Below, one piece after another: positions 1-8,467 of a stretch of 64,000 nt of DNA. How positions within the stretch are numbered: the stretch's first letter is position 1; every line of letters starts with the position of its first letter. Below the pieces are notes generated by a model. The model searched no databases. It was not told where the DNA came from and saw nothing but the letters and a program-made list of their open reading frames with translations. Origin of the DNA: Alicycliphilus sp. UBA6560 (lineage in GTDB: Bacteria > Pseudomonadota > Gammaproteobacteria > Burkholderiales > Burkholderiaceae_C); contig DJJU01000013.1 in assembly GCA_002434305.1 (NCBI GenBank), forward strand, positions 496,001 through 560,000, written 5' to 3'. A program made the position numbers and the translations under genes.

Positions 1-1001
1 AGTTCCTGGACGCGCCCTCGCTGGTCGGCCTGATCCGCCAGCACGACCCGGCCAGCATGCTGGCGCAGTGGCTGACGGCGCCGGCCAACGCCCAGCTGCT
101 GGGCCGCCAGGTGGGCCGGCTGGCGCTGACCGCGCTGGACACGGTGGAGGACGCCAAGATCCAGGCCTTCCTGGCCAACGCGGTGCGCACGCTGATCGGG
201 CAGATCGACGTGTCGCGCTCCATGGCCTCGGTGCTGGGTGCGCTGACCCACGAGGGCCGCCACCAGGCGCTGCTGGACGCGCTGCTGGCGCGCCTGGCCG
301 AGAAGGTGCGCACGCCCGAGACGCGCGAGTTCGTCGCCGACACGCTGGTGCAGTGGCTGCGCCGCGAGCACCCCTTGAAGCAGAAGATGCTGCCCACCGA
401 CTGGCTATCGGGCAAGGGCGCAGGCGCCATCACCCACGCCGTGGACACGCTGCTCAAGGCCATCGCCGACGACCCGCGCCACGAGCTGCGCGAGGCGCTG
501 GACGGCGCCGTGGCGCGGCTGATCGAGCAGCTGAAGAACGACCCCGAATGGGCACGCCGCGGCGAGCAGGTGCGCGGCTACCTGCAGGACGACGCACTGC
601 TGGGCCAATACGTGGGCCAGCTGTGGAACGACCTGCGCCGCCGCTTGCGCGAGGACCTGGCCGACGAGAACTCGCAGCTGGCGCGCCGCGTGGCCGGCAT
701 GGGCCAGTGGCTGGGCATGTCGCTGGCCGGCGACGCGGCGCTGCGGGTGCGCCTGAACGTGCGCCTGGAGCTTTGGGCCGCCACCTTCGCCCCTGACGTT
801 GCGCAGTCGGTGGCCCAGCACATCCACGCCACCGTGCAGCGCTGGGACGCGGCTGAGACCGCGCGCCTGGTGGAGCTGCACATCGGGCCCGACTTGCAGT
901 ACATCCGCATCAACGGCACGGTGGTGGGCGGGCTGATCGGGCTGGTGCTGTTCGGCATCTCGCACGCCCGGGCGCTGTGGCTGGCGACCGGGGGCGGCTG
1001 A
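1..1001 (+). CDS. DUF445 family membrane protein, 5' end missing
   Basis: The reading frame is open from base 3, so the gene starts upstream of the window and about 332 residues of its C-terminal part are visible. The sequence is a long charged, largely helical region followed by a single hydrophobic C-terminal helix (GGLIGLVLFGISHARALWL) just after the conserved stretch LHIGPDLQYIRINGT. That ending is characteristic of DUF445 (YjiN-like) inner-membrane proteins, whose biochemical role is not established. A dispersed repeat follows the stop codon directly. Family assignment is secure from the C-terminus; function is unknown. Confidence 0.8.
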   Translation, partial: FLDAPSLVGLIRQHDPASMLAQWLTAPANAQLLGRQVGRLALTALDTVEDAKIQAFLANAVRTLIGQIDVSRSMASVLGALTHEGRHQALLDALLARLAEKVRTPETREFVADTLVQWLRREHPLKQKMLPTDWLSGKGAGAITHAVDTLLKAIADDPRHELREALDGAVARLIEQLKNDPEWARRGEQVRGYLQDDALLGQYVGQLWNDLRRRLREDLADENSQLARRVAGMGQWLGMSLAGDAALRVRLNVRLELWAATFAPDVAQSVAQHIHATVQRWDAAETARLVELHIGPDLQYIRINGTVVGGLIGLVLFGISHARALWLATGGG

Positions 1002-1004
1002 GGA

Positions 1005-1073
1005 TTGCTATTGAAAGAGGAGCTGCCAGCGCTTTACTGGTAAGCGCTGGAGCCTGTTTTGGCTTGTATCCCA
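1005..1073 (+). repeat. Dispersed ~60-bp repeat, copy 1
   Basis: This copy contains the core stem CCAGCGCTT, a 7-base loop and AAGCGCTGG, followed by a T-rich run. It lies 3 bp after the DUF445 stop and 11 bp before the converging stop of the next gene, so it could act as a bidirectional terminator. It belongs to the 13-copy family described in the findings. Confidence 0.8.
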
Positions 1074-1083
1074 AGCCGCCCGC

Positions 1084-1503
1084 TCAGAAGCGGAAATCCA
1101 GCGACTGCGGCGCGCCGCCCACCTTCACGGTGCGGCTGTGGCTTTGGCCGGCGCCCTGCACGTCCACCCGGTAGCTGCCGGGCGGTAGCTGCAGCAGACA
1201 CACTGGGCCGCTGGCCACGAAGGACTGGGCCTGCTTGCTGCCGCCCTGGCTGCTGCTGATGTGCACCTCGATGTTGGCCTCGTAGGCGCCATCGGCGCGG
1301 GCGAACAGCAGGGACAGCGGGTAGTCCTTCATGGCGGCCCGCATGGCGGTGGATTCGTCCGTGCCGATGCCGCCGCACTGATAGCGCAGATCGCCCAGGC
1401 TGTGGGCCGTGGGCAGCTGCTGGGCCAGGGTGGGGCCGGCGGCCAGCGCGGCGGTGGTGGCGGCGGCGGCCAAAACAAGGCGGGCGAAGGACGGTGCGGG
1501 CAT
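1084..1503 (-). CDS. Small secreted protein with carboxypeptidase regulatory-like fold
   Basis: A 139-residue protein. The ATG at 1503 is chosen because AAGGAG lies 7 bases upstream and the protein then opens with a clean signal peptide (basic start, Ala/Leu-rich core, ending ALAAGPTLAQ). The mature part has two cysteines (YQCGG and GPVCLL) that could form a disulphide. Its C-terminal stretch LPPGSYRVDVQGAGQ resembles the beta-sandwich of carboxypeptidase regulatory-like domains, commonly found on secreted or envelope proteins. No catalytic motif is visible. Likely periplasmic; the specific role is unknown. Confidence 0.65.
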   Translation of the reverse strand: MPAPSFARLVLAAAATTAALAAGPTLAQQLPTAHSLGDLRYQCGGIGTDESTAMRAAMKDYPLSLLFARADGAYEANIEVHISSSQGGSKQAQSFVASGPVCLLQLPPGSYRVDVQGAGQSHSRTVKVGGAPQSLDFRF

Positions 1504-1606
1504 GTCGAAGCTCCTTGGGTTGCATGGCAAAAAGCCATGCTGAACCCGGGCCATCGGTGGCGCTGTCAGCGCAGAGCGTGCCGGCGCGTGGGGCGCGGCA
1601 GGCTTT

Positions 1607-2311
1607 TCAGGACGCCGCGGTGCCAGCCAGCAGCGGCGTGACCAGCGCCTGCACGCCGTTCCAGATGATCTCTACTCCCACGCACAGCAGCAAAAACGCC
1701 ATCAGCCGCAGGAAGACGATCTTGCGCGTTTCGCCCAGGCGGTGCAGCAGGCGGCTGGAATAGCGGAAGGTGAGCGAGACCAGCAGGCCCAGTAGCACGG
1801 CCGCGGTCAGGCCGCCGGCCATGTTGAACAGCGTCTCGGGCACGCTGCGCCGGGTGTGCAGGCTGGCGCCGATGGCAATCGCCACGGCAATCGAGCCGGG
1901 CCCGCAAGTCAGCGGAAAGGTCAGCGGGTAGAAGGCCTTGATGATGGCCTTGTCTTCGCTCAGGGCATGCACCATTTGCGTGGCGTCGTCGCTGGTGACC
2001 TGCTGGGCGCCCAGCATGCGCCAGGCGATGGACGCCACCACCATGCCGCCGGCAATGCGCACGGCCGGCAGCGACACGCCGAAGAAGTCCAGCACGTACG
2101 AGCCCATGACCATGGCGCACGACAGCAGCACCATCACGCTGTGCCCGATGCGCCGCGCCAGCCGGGTGCGCGCCTCGTCGCTCAGGCCGCGCGTGTAGTC
2201 CACGAACAGCGGTGCCGAGGCCAGCGGGTTGATGATGGGCAGTATCCCGATCAGCGCGAACAGCAGGCTTTTGCCATAGAAGGCGAGATAGGGCAGCGAC
2301 AAGAAATCCAT
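1607..2311 (-). CDS. MarC family integral membrane protein
   Basis: A 234-residue hydrophobic protein with about six predicted membrane helices. The N-terminal block has the MarC/NAAT hallmark GILPIINPLASAPLFVDYT around residues 22-40, and later helices carry RIAGGMVVASIAWRML and LTCGPGSIAVAIAIGA. MarC proteins were once linked to multiple antibiotic resistance, but that link has not held up and their substrate is uncertain. Length matches the family. It stands alone between two unrelated minus-strand genes. Confidence 0.88.
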   Translation of the reverse strand: MDFLSLPYLAFYGKSLLFALIGILPIINPLASAPLFVDYTRGLSDEARTRLARRIGHSVMVLLSCAMVMGSYVLDFFGVSLPAVRIAGGMVVASIAWRMLGAQQVTSDDATQMVHALSEDKAIIKAFYPLTFPLTCGPGSIAVAIAIGASLHTRRSVPETLFNMAGGLTAAVLLGLLVSLTFRYSSRLLHRLGETRKIVFLRLMAFLLLCVGVEIIWNGVQALVTPLLAGTAAS

Positions 2312-2363
2312 GGCGTCGACAAGGGGCGGGCAGGGCGGCCGCCCATCGCGGGTGTGGCCACAG

Positions 2364-3869
2364 TTAAAAGCGCGGCAGGTCCGGATGGCTCAGGCGCCCG
2401 CCGCGCACCAGCATCTTGCCGTATTCGGCGCAGCGGTTCAGCGTCGGGATGACCTTGCCCGGGTTCAGCAGCCCGGCCGGGTCGAAGGCGCGTTTGAGCG
2501 CCATCATCTGCGCGTTCTCCTCAGTGGTGAACTGCACGCACATGCTGTTGAGCTTTTCCACGCCCACGCCATGCTCGCCGGTCACCGTGCCGCCCATGGC
2601 CACGCTGGTCTCCAGGATGTCGGCGCCGAACAGCTCGCAGCGGCGCAGCTGGTCGGGGTCGTTGGCATCGAACAGGATCAAGGGGTGCAGGTTGCCGTCG
2701 CCGGCGTGGAACACGTTGCAGCAGCGCAGCTGGTACTTCTTCTCCATCTCTGAAATAGCCAGCAGGATGTCCGCCAGGCGCTTGCGTGGAATGGTCGAGT
2801 CCATGCACATGTAGTCCGGGCTGATGCGCCCGCTGGCGGGAAAGGCATTCTTGCGCCCGCTCCAAAAGCGCGCGCGCTCCTCCTCGCTGGTGCTGACGGC
2901 GATGGCGGTGGCGCCGGCGGCCGTGAGCACCGCGCTCATGCGGCCGATCTCCTCCTCGACCTCCTCGGGCGTGCCGTCGGATTCGCACAGCAGGATGGCC
3001 TCGGCCGTCAGGTCATAGCCGGCCTTCACGAAATCCTCGACGGCGGCCGTCATGGGCTTGTCCATCATCTCCAGCCCGGCCGGGATGATGCCGGCGGCGA
3101 TCACCGCGGCGACGGCGTCGCCGGCTTTGCGCACGTCGTCGAAGCTGGCCATGATGCAGCGCGCCAGCTGCGGCTTGGGCACCAGCTTGACGGTGACCTC
3201 CAGCGCCACGGCCAGCATGCCCTCGCTGCCGATCACGGCGGCCAGCAGGTCGTAGCCGGGCGCGTCCAGGGCCTCGGCTCCGAAGGTGACGGGCTCGCCC
3301 TGCATGGTGAAGCCGCGCACGCGCAGGACGTTGTGCACCGTCAGGCCGTACTTCAGGCAGTGCACGCCGCCGGAATTTTCAGCCACGTTGCCGCCGATGG
3401 TGCAGGCGATCTGGCTGCTGGGGTCGGGCGCGTAGTACAGGCCGTAGGGCGCGGCCGCCTCGCTGATGGCCAGGTTGCGCACGCCGCACTGCACGCGCGC
3501 CGTGCGGCTGGTGGGGTCCACATCCAGGATGCGGTTGAACTTGGCCAGCGACAGCGTCACGCCCATGGCGTGCGGCATGGCGCCGCCCGACAGCCCGGTG
3601 CCGGCGCCGCGCGCCACCACCGGCACCTGCAGCCGGTGGCAGGTCTGGAGCACGGCCTGCACTTCTTCCTCGGTCTCGGGCAGGCAGACCACCAGCGGGC
3701 GCTGGCGGTAGGCCGTCAGGCCGTCGCACTCGTAGGGCGTGGTGTCCTCGGTCTGCCACAGCAGGGCGTGCTCGGGCACGCAGGACAGGAGCGCCTGCAC
3801 GACCTGCTGCTGGCGCTGGGCGCGCTCGGCGGCGCTGGGTGCGGGCGTGGGGCTGGATGGGCTGGACAT
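2364..3869 (-). CDS. glcD: FAD-linked oxidase, GlcD-type glycolate/lactate oxidase subunit
   Basis: A 501-residue protein, the usual length of GlcD. The start at 3869 gives MSSPSSPTPAP and then the typical N-terminus; the frame stays open far upstream but the upstream part is only antisense to the LysR gene. It has an FAD-binding type 4 domain (RPLVVCLPETEEEVQAVL, VARGAGTGLSGGA, CTIGGNVAENSGG) and a C-terminal FAD-oxidase domain ending with the metal/substrate motif CNVFHAGDGNLHPLI and GEHGVGVEK. The family oxidises 2-hydroxyacids such as glycolate or D-lactate. glcE and glcF are not adjacent, so the partner subunits, if any, are elsewhere and the substrate is not proven. Confidence 0.85.
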   Translation of the reverse strand: MSSPSSPTPAPSAAERAQRQQQVVQALLSCVPEHALLWQTEDTTPYECDGLTAYRQRPLVVCLPETEEEVQAVLQTCHRLQVPVVARGAGTGLSGGAMPHAMGVTLSLAKFNRILDVDPTSRTARVQCGVRNLAISEAAAPYGLYYAPDPSSQIACTIGGNVAENSGGVHCLKYGLTVHNVLRVRGFTMQGEPVTFGAEALDAPGYDLLAAVIGSEGMLAVALEVTVKLVPKPQLARCIMASFDDVRKAGDAVAAVIAAGIIPAGLEMMDKPMTAAVEDFVKAGYDLTAEAILLCESDGTPEEVEEEIGRMSAVLTAAGATAIAVSTSEEERARFWSGRKNAFPASGRISPDYMCMDSTIPRKRLADILLAISEMEKKYQLRCCNVFHAGDGNLHPLILFDANDPDQLRRCELFGADILETSVAMGGTVTGEHGVGVEKLNSMCVQFTTEENAQMMALKRAFDPAGLLNPGKVIPTLNRCAEYGKMLVRGGRLSHPDLPRF

Positions 3870-3944
3870 GGGAACAACTGTAGGCCAGCGCGCCGCGGCG
3901 TGGCGTGAGTTTTCTTGAAAACCCGCGTGAAGGCGCTGCGCGCC

Positions 3945-4006
3945 AACTATTTTTTTGATAGCTGCAAGCGCTTGATGGATAAAGGCTAGAGCGCGATTTG
4001 GCTGTT
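3945..4006 (+). repeat. Dispersed ~60-bp repeat, copy 2
   Basis: It reads TTTGATAGCTGCAAGCGCTT, then a diverged right half ending GCGATTTGGCT. It occupies the gap between the glcD start and the LysR stop. The core stem is weaker here than in copies 1 and 7. Confidence 0.75.
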
Positions 4007-4015
4007 GACCAGCCT

Positions 4016-4906
4016 TCAGGTCATGGCCTTGTGCAGCCACTCGGCGAAGGCCGCGCATTCCCAGCGGTCCATGGTGCCGGTGCGCCAGCACAGGTAGTGG
4101 GCGTGCGGGCTGGGCGCGTCGATGTCGAACAGGCGCACGAGCAGGCCCTGCTCCAGCCAGGGCATGCCCAGCTTCAGGCGCACCAGGGCCACGCCCATGC
4201 CGGCGGCGGCGGCGTCGCACATCAGGCCCACGTCGTTGAACTGCGAGCCCTCGGTGGGCGCCGGCCAGTCCAGGCCGCAGGCGTCGAACCAGCTGCGCCA
4301 GGGCTCCAGCGGGCTGCGCAGCAGCGGCACCTCGGCCAGGTCCTCGGGCTGCTGAAAGGGCCCGTGCTCGCGCACGAAGGCGGGCGAGGCCAGGGGCGTG
4401 ACGATGTCGCGCGCGATCTCCACGTGCTCCATGTCGGCGTAGTGGCCGGGGCCGAAGCGCACCACCAGATCGGCGTCCTCGGCCACCACGTCCAGCAGCG
4501 GGATGGACACCTGCAGCGCCAGGTCGATCTCCGGGTAGGCCTCGGTGAATTGGCGCAGGCGCGGGATCAGGATGGCGCGGGCGAAGGTCGGCGTGACGGC
4601 GATCTTCAGGCGCCGCTTGGCCGGGTTGGCCGCCATGCCGGGAAAGCGCTGCAGCGCCGTGAGCCCCTCGCGCACATGGGCCAGGTAGGCGCTGCCGTCG
4701 GTGGTCAGGGAGAAGTCGGCCCGGCCGAAGAGGCGCGTGCCCAGGATCTGCTCGAGCTGCTTGACGCGGTGGCTCACGGCGCTGGGCGTGACGCACAGCT
4801 CGTCGGCCGTCTGCGTCACGCTGCGCAGTCGCGCCAGCGCCTCGAACGTCAGCAGGCACTGGATGGGGGGAATGCGCCTGAGGCCGGCGCCCTCCGGAGC
4901 GGCCAT
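4016..4906 (-). CDS. LysR family transcriptional regulator (GcvA-like)
   Basis: A 296-residue regulator. The N-terminal winged helix-turn-helix (about residues 15-75: LLTFEALARLRSVTQTADELCVTPSAVSHRVKQLE in segments) is typical of LysR proteins of the GcvA group, and a periplasmic-binding-like effector domain follows. It starts only 6 bp after the purU stop, so the two genes are probably co-transcribed. GcvA-type regulators act on glycine and one-carbon genes in other bacteria, which would fit purU, but that link is an inference from position. Confidence 0.85.
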   Translation of the reverse strand: MAAPEGAGLRRIPPIQCLLTFEALARLRSVTQTADELCVTPSAVSHRVKQLEQILGTRLFGRADFSLTTDGSAYLAHVREGLTALQRFPGMAANPAKRRLKIAVTPTFARAILIPRLRQFTEAYPEIDLALQVSIPLLDVVAEDADLVVRFGPGHYADMEHVEIARDIVTPLASPAFVREHGPFQQPEDLAEVPLLRSPLEPWRSWFDACGLDWPAPTEGSQFNDVGLMCDAAAAGMGVALVRLKLGMPWLEQGLLVRLFDIDAPSPHAHYLCWRTGTMDRWECAAFAEWLHKAMT

Positions 4907-4912
4907 GGCGGG

Positions 4913-5761
4913 TTACCTGAAGACGACCGTCTTGTGGCCGTTGGGCAGCACGCGGTGCTCGCTGTGCCACTTGACGGCGCGCGCCAGCACCAGGCTCTCG
5001 GTGTCGCGTCCGCGGGCGGTGAGGTCCTCCACCGTGTCGGTGTGGTCGGCGCGGGCCACGTCCTGTTCGATGATCGGGCCCTCGTCCAGGTCGGCCGTCA
5101 CGTAGTGGGCGGTGGCGCCGATCAGCTTCACGCCGCGGTCATGTGCCTGGTAGTACGGCTTGGCGCCCTTGAAGCTGGGCAAAAAGCTGTGGTGGATGTT
5201 GATGGCCCGGCCAGCCAGTTTGGTGCACAGGTCGTTGGACAGCACCTGCATGTAGCGCGCCAGCACCACCAGCTGCGCGCCTTCGGCCTGGATGATCTCG
5301 TACTGCCGCGCCTCGGCCTGGGCCTTGGTGGCCGCCGTGACCGGGATGTGGTGGAAGGGGATGTTGTAGCTGGCCGCCAGCTGGTAGAAGTCGCGGTGGT
5401 TGCTGATGATGGCCGCCACCTGGATGGGCAGCAGGCCGCTTTTCACGCGAAACAGCAGGTCGTTCAGGCAGTGGCCCTCGCGGCTGACCATGATCACGGT
5501 CTTCATCGGCTCGCCCACGGGGTGCAGGCCCAGGCGCATCTGAAAGGGCTGGCCGAACTGCTCCAGGTGCTCGCGCAGGCTGGCCGCGTCGTGGCCGTCA
5601 CAGGCGAACTGCACACGCATGAAGAACAGGCCGGTGGCGTGGTCGTTGTACTGCGCGGCTTCTTCGATGTTGGCGCCGTGCTCCAGCAGGAAACCGGAGA
5701 CGGCATGCACCAGCCCCAGCCGGTCGGGGCAGGACAAGGTGAGAATGTAGGCTTGGCTCAT
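4913..5761 (-). CDS. purU: Formyltetrahydrofolate deformylase
   Basis: A 282-residue enzyme that hydrolyses 10-formyl-THF to THF and formate, balancing one-carbon units and feeding formate to purine synthesis. An N-terminal ACT domain (about 4-80) is followed by a formyltransferase-fold domain (85-282). The catalytic set is visible: N188 and H190 in INIHHSFLPSF and D226 in ADLDEGPII. Length matches the family. It is divergent from the GGDEF/EAL gene across about 42 bp and is followed closely by a LysR gene. Confidence 0.95.
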   Translation of the reverse strand: MSQAYILTLSCPDRLGLVHAVSGFLLEHGANIEEAAQYNDHATGLFFMRVQFACDGHDAASLREHLEQFGQPFQMRLGLHPVGEPMKTVIMVSREGHCLNDLLFRVKSGLLPIQVAAIISNHRDFYQLAASYNIPFHHIPVTAATKAQAEARQYEIIQAEGAQLVVLARYMQVLSNDLCTKLAGRAINIHHSFLPSFKGAKPYYQAHDRGVKLIGATAHYVTADLDEGPIIEQDVARADHTDTVEDLTARGRDTESLVLARAVKWHSEHRVLPNGHKTVVFR

Positions 5762-5803
5762 GGTTGCGAATTGTCGCAGCAGGCCGGCACGTTCTGCAGC
5801 GCT

Positions 5804-8467
5804 ATGGACATCGACTCAAGGGCCCGAGGGCTCCGCATGACCCCCTTCCGGGGCCTGCTTCTCTATCTCGCTGCCGGCGCCGCATGGGTGGGTGCGGGCG
5901 AGCTGCTGCTGGCCCGGCTGGCCGACCCTGAGCAGATCCAGCGCTGGCAGACCATCAAGGGCGGGCTGTTCGTGCTGCTGTCGGGCATCTTCGCCTGGTG
6001 GCTGCTGACGCGCATGCGCCGCGCCGAGCAGCTGCGCGGTGCCCTGGCGCGCGAGCTGGCGCAGCTGGCCCAGGCGGCCCCGGCCGGCATGGCGCGGGTG
6101 GACCCGGACAGCCTGCGCATCCTGTGGGCCAACGAACGCCTGTGCAGCTGGCTGGGCCTGAGCTCGCAGGAGGTGTTGCAGCGGCGCTTCCGCGACCTGG
6201 TGGTGCCCAGGGACCTGGGCCAGGCTGCGCACCAGATGGACGATCTCAGGGCCGGGCGCGTCACGCATTACCAGGGCGAGCGCCAATGCCTGCGCGCTGA
6301 TGGCGGCGCACCGCTGCCGGTGCTGTGCAACGTCCGCCTGGTGGCCGCCGCAGGGGACGAGCCGGCGCAACTGGTCTGCGTGCTGCAGGACATGAGCGAG
6401 ATCGTCGCTGCGCGCCAGGCGCTGGCGCACAGCCAGGACGTGCTGGCCCTGGCGCTTGCGGGCAGCGGCAGCGGCCTGTGGGACTGGGACATGGCGGCGC
6501 GCCGCTCCACCTATTCGTCCGGCCTGCTGCGCCTGCTGCGCCACCAGGGCCGGCCGCCGCGCAGCGGCAGCCTGCTGCTGGCGCGGCTGCACCCGGACGA
6601 CCGCGACCGCGTGCAGGGCGCCGTGGAGCAGGCCCTGGCCAGCGGCGAGGTGTTCGACGAGACGGCGCGGCTGCGCCGCTTCGACGACAGCTACTGCTGG
6701 TTCCACGCCCGCGGGCAGCTGCACCTGAACGCCCAGGGCGAGCCCGAGCGCTTTTCCGGCACCCTGACCGACCTGACGGCCCGCCGCGCCGCCGAAGAGC
6801 GCCAGCGCCTGGCCACCACCGTGGTGGACAACACCATCGAAGGCGTGGTGGTCACCGACGCGCAGACGCGCATCCTGTCGGTGAACGCCGCCTTCACCCG
6901 CATCCTGGGCTACACCGAGGACGAGCTGCGCGGGCGCACGCCGCGGGTGTTCAAGTCGGGCAGGCACGACAAGGCTTTCTACGAGGCGATGTGGGCCTCC
7001 ATGGCGCGCCGCGGCCACTGGCGCGGCGAGATCTGGAACCGGCGCAAGGACGGCCAGGTGATCCCCGAGCGCATGTCGCTGTCGGCCGTGCGCGACGCGC
7101 AGGGTGGGGTCACGCACTATGTCTGCGTCTTCACCGACATCTCCGAAGAGAAGGAGCGCTTGGCGCAGCTGGAATTTCTGGCCCACCGCGACCCGCTCAC
7201 CGGCCTGTCCAACCGCCTGCACTTCGGCCAGCAGCTGCAGGAGGCGGTGGCCCACGCGCAGGCCGACGGCGAGCGCCTGGCCGTGCTGCTGCTCAACCTG
7301 GACCGCTTCAAGGATGTCAACGGCAGCTGGGGCCACGCCGTGGGCGACGAGGTGCTCAAGCACATCGCTGCCCAGGTGCGCTCGGCGCTGCGCCCGGGCG
7401 ACCTGATCGGGCGCCTGGCTGGCGACGAGATCGCCGTGGTGGCGCGCCAGCTGCGCCATGCCGACGGCGCCGCCGCCGTGGCGCGCAGCCTGATCGGCGC
7501 CGTGGGCCAACCCTGGCACTCGCCGGACGGCATCGCCGTGGTGGTGGGGGTGAGCGTGGGCATCGCCATGTTCCCCGAGCACGCCGGGACCGCCCAGCTG
7601 CTGCTGCAGGACGCGCACGCCGCCGTGTATGCGGCCAAGGCGCGCGGGCGCGGCGCCTACGCCTTCTTCGACGAATCCATGACCCAGGGCGCGCGCGAGC
7701 GGCTGGAGATCGAGGCGCGCCTGCGCCAGGCCATGGCCGATGGCCATCTGCAGCTGTACTACCAGCCGCAGGTGGACGTGGCCAGCGGCCGCATCGTCGG
7801 CGCCGAGGCGCTGGTGCGCTGGCTGGACCCGCAGGAGGGGATGATCTCGCCGGCGCGCTTCATCCCCGTGGCGGAGAGCTCGGGCGTCATCGGTGCGCTG
7901 GGCCTGTGGGTGATGCGCGAGGCCTGCCGCCAGGCACGGCACTGGCAGACCGAGGGCCTGCCCGAGCTGCGCGTGGCGGTCAACGTCTCGCCGCGCCAGT
8001 TCCACCTGACCGACGTGGCCGGCGGCGCCGCCCAGGCGCTGGCGGAAAGCGGCCTGGCCGCGCGCTGCCTGGAGCTGGAGCTGACCGAGGGCGCCCTGGC
8101 CGAGCGCCCCGAGGAGGCGCGCCAGACCCTGCTGCGCCTGCACGGGCTGGGCGTGCACATCGCCGTGGACGACTTCGGCACCGGCTACTCCTCGCTGGCG
8201 CACCTGAAGCGTTTTCCCATCGACGTGCTGAAGATCGACCAGGGCTTCATCCGCGACGTGCCCCGAAGCGGCGACGACATGGCCATCAGCGCCGCCATCA
8301 TCGCCATGGGCCACAGCCTGGGGCTGAAGGTGGTGGCCGAAGGCGTGGAGACGCCCGAGCAGCTGGCCTTCCTGCGCGCGCGCGGCTGTGACCTGTACCA
8401 GGGCTACCTGTGCAGCCGCCCGCTGCCGGCCGGGGAGTTCGCGCAGTTGCTGCGCGCCCAGGCCTAG
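5804..8467 (+). CDS. Membrane PAS-GGDEF-EAL cyclic-di-GMP protein
   Basis: About 887 residues from the ATG at 5804; an ATG at 5837 with a GAGG upstream is an equally possible start. Two membrane helices near the N-terminus precede about three PAS domains, then a GGDEF domain and a C-terminal EAL domain. The GGDEF signature is degenerate, AGDEI at residues 539-543. The EAL domain is intact: EAL at 668-670, the NVS asparagine, ELTEG, DDFGTGYSS (D789-D790), the KID lysine and EGVE. This suggests phosphodiesterase activity on c-di-GMP with the GGDEF domain regulatory. Its stop overlaps the converging stop of the ChaN gene in the shared bases CTAG. Confidence 0.9.
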   Translation: MDIDSRARGLRMTPFRGLLLYLAAGAAWVGAGELLLARLADPEQIQRWQTIKGGLFVLLSGIFAWWLLTRMRRAEQLRGALARELAQLAQAAPAGMARVDPDSLRILWANERLCSWLGLSSQEVLQRRFRDLVVPRDLGQAAHQMDDLRAGRVTHYQGERQCLRADGGAPLPVLCNVRLVAAAGDEPAQLVCVLQDMSEIVAARQALAHSQDVLALALAGSGSGLWDWDMAARRSTYSSGLLRLLRHQGRPPRSGSLLLARLHPDDRDRVQGAVEQALASGEVFDETARLRRFDDSYCWFHARGQLHLNAQGEPERFSGTLTDLTARRAAEERQRLATTVVDNTIEGVVVTDAQTRILSVNAAFTRILGYTEDELRGRTPRVFKSGRHDKAFYEAMWASMARRGHWRGEIWNRRKDGQVIPERMSLSAVRDAQGGVTHYVCVFTDISEEKERLAQLEFLAHRDPLTGLSNRLHFGQQLQEAVAHAQADGERLAVLLLNLDRFKDVNGSWGHAVGDEVLKHIAAQVRSALRPGDLIGRLAGDEIAVVARQLRHADGAAAVARSLIGAVGQPWHSPDGIAVVVGVSVGIAMFPEHAGTAQLLLQDAHAAVYAAKARGRGAYAFFDESMTQGARERLEIEARLRQAMADGHLQLYYQPQVDVASGRIVGAEALVRWLDPQEGMISPARFIPVAESSGVIGALGLWVMREACRQARHWQTEGLPELRVAVNVSPRQFHLTDVAGGAAQALAESGLAARCLELELTEGALAERPEEARQTLLRLHGLGVHIAVDDFGTGYSSLAHLKRFPIDVLKIDQGFIRDVPRSGDDMAISAAIIAMGHSLGLKVVAEGVETPEQLAFLRARGCDLYQGYLCSRPLPAGEFAQLLRAQA

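Noticed and set aside
3870..4970. N-terminal extension of glcD to a 868-residue protein
   Set aside because: The extra part is antisense to the LysR gene and has no homology to GlcD; MSSPSSP at 3869 gives the normal length.
5816..8314. Long minus-strand open frame opposite the GGDEF/EAL gene
   Set aside because: Compositionally a shadow of the plus-strand gene, with no recognisable domain.
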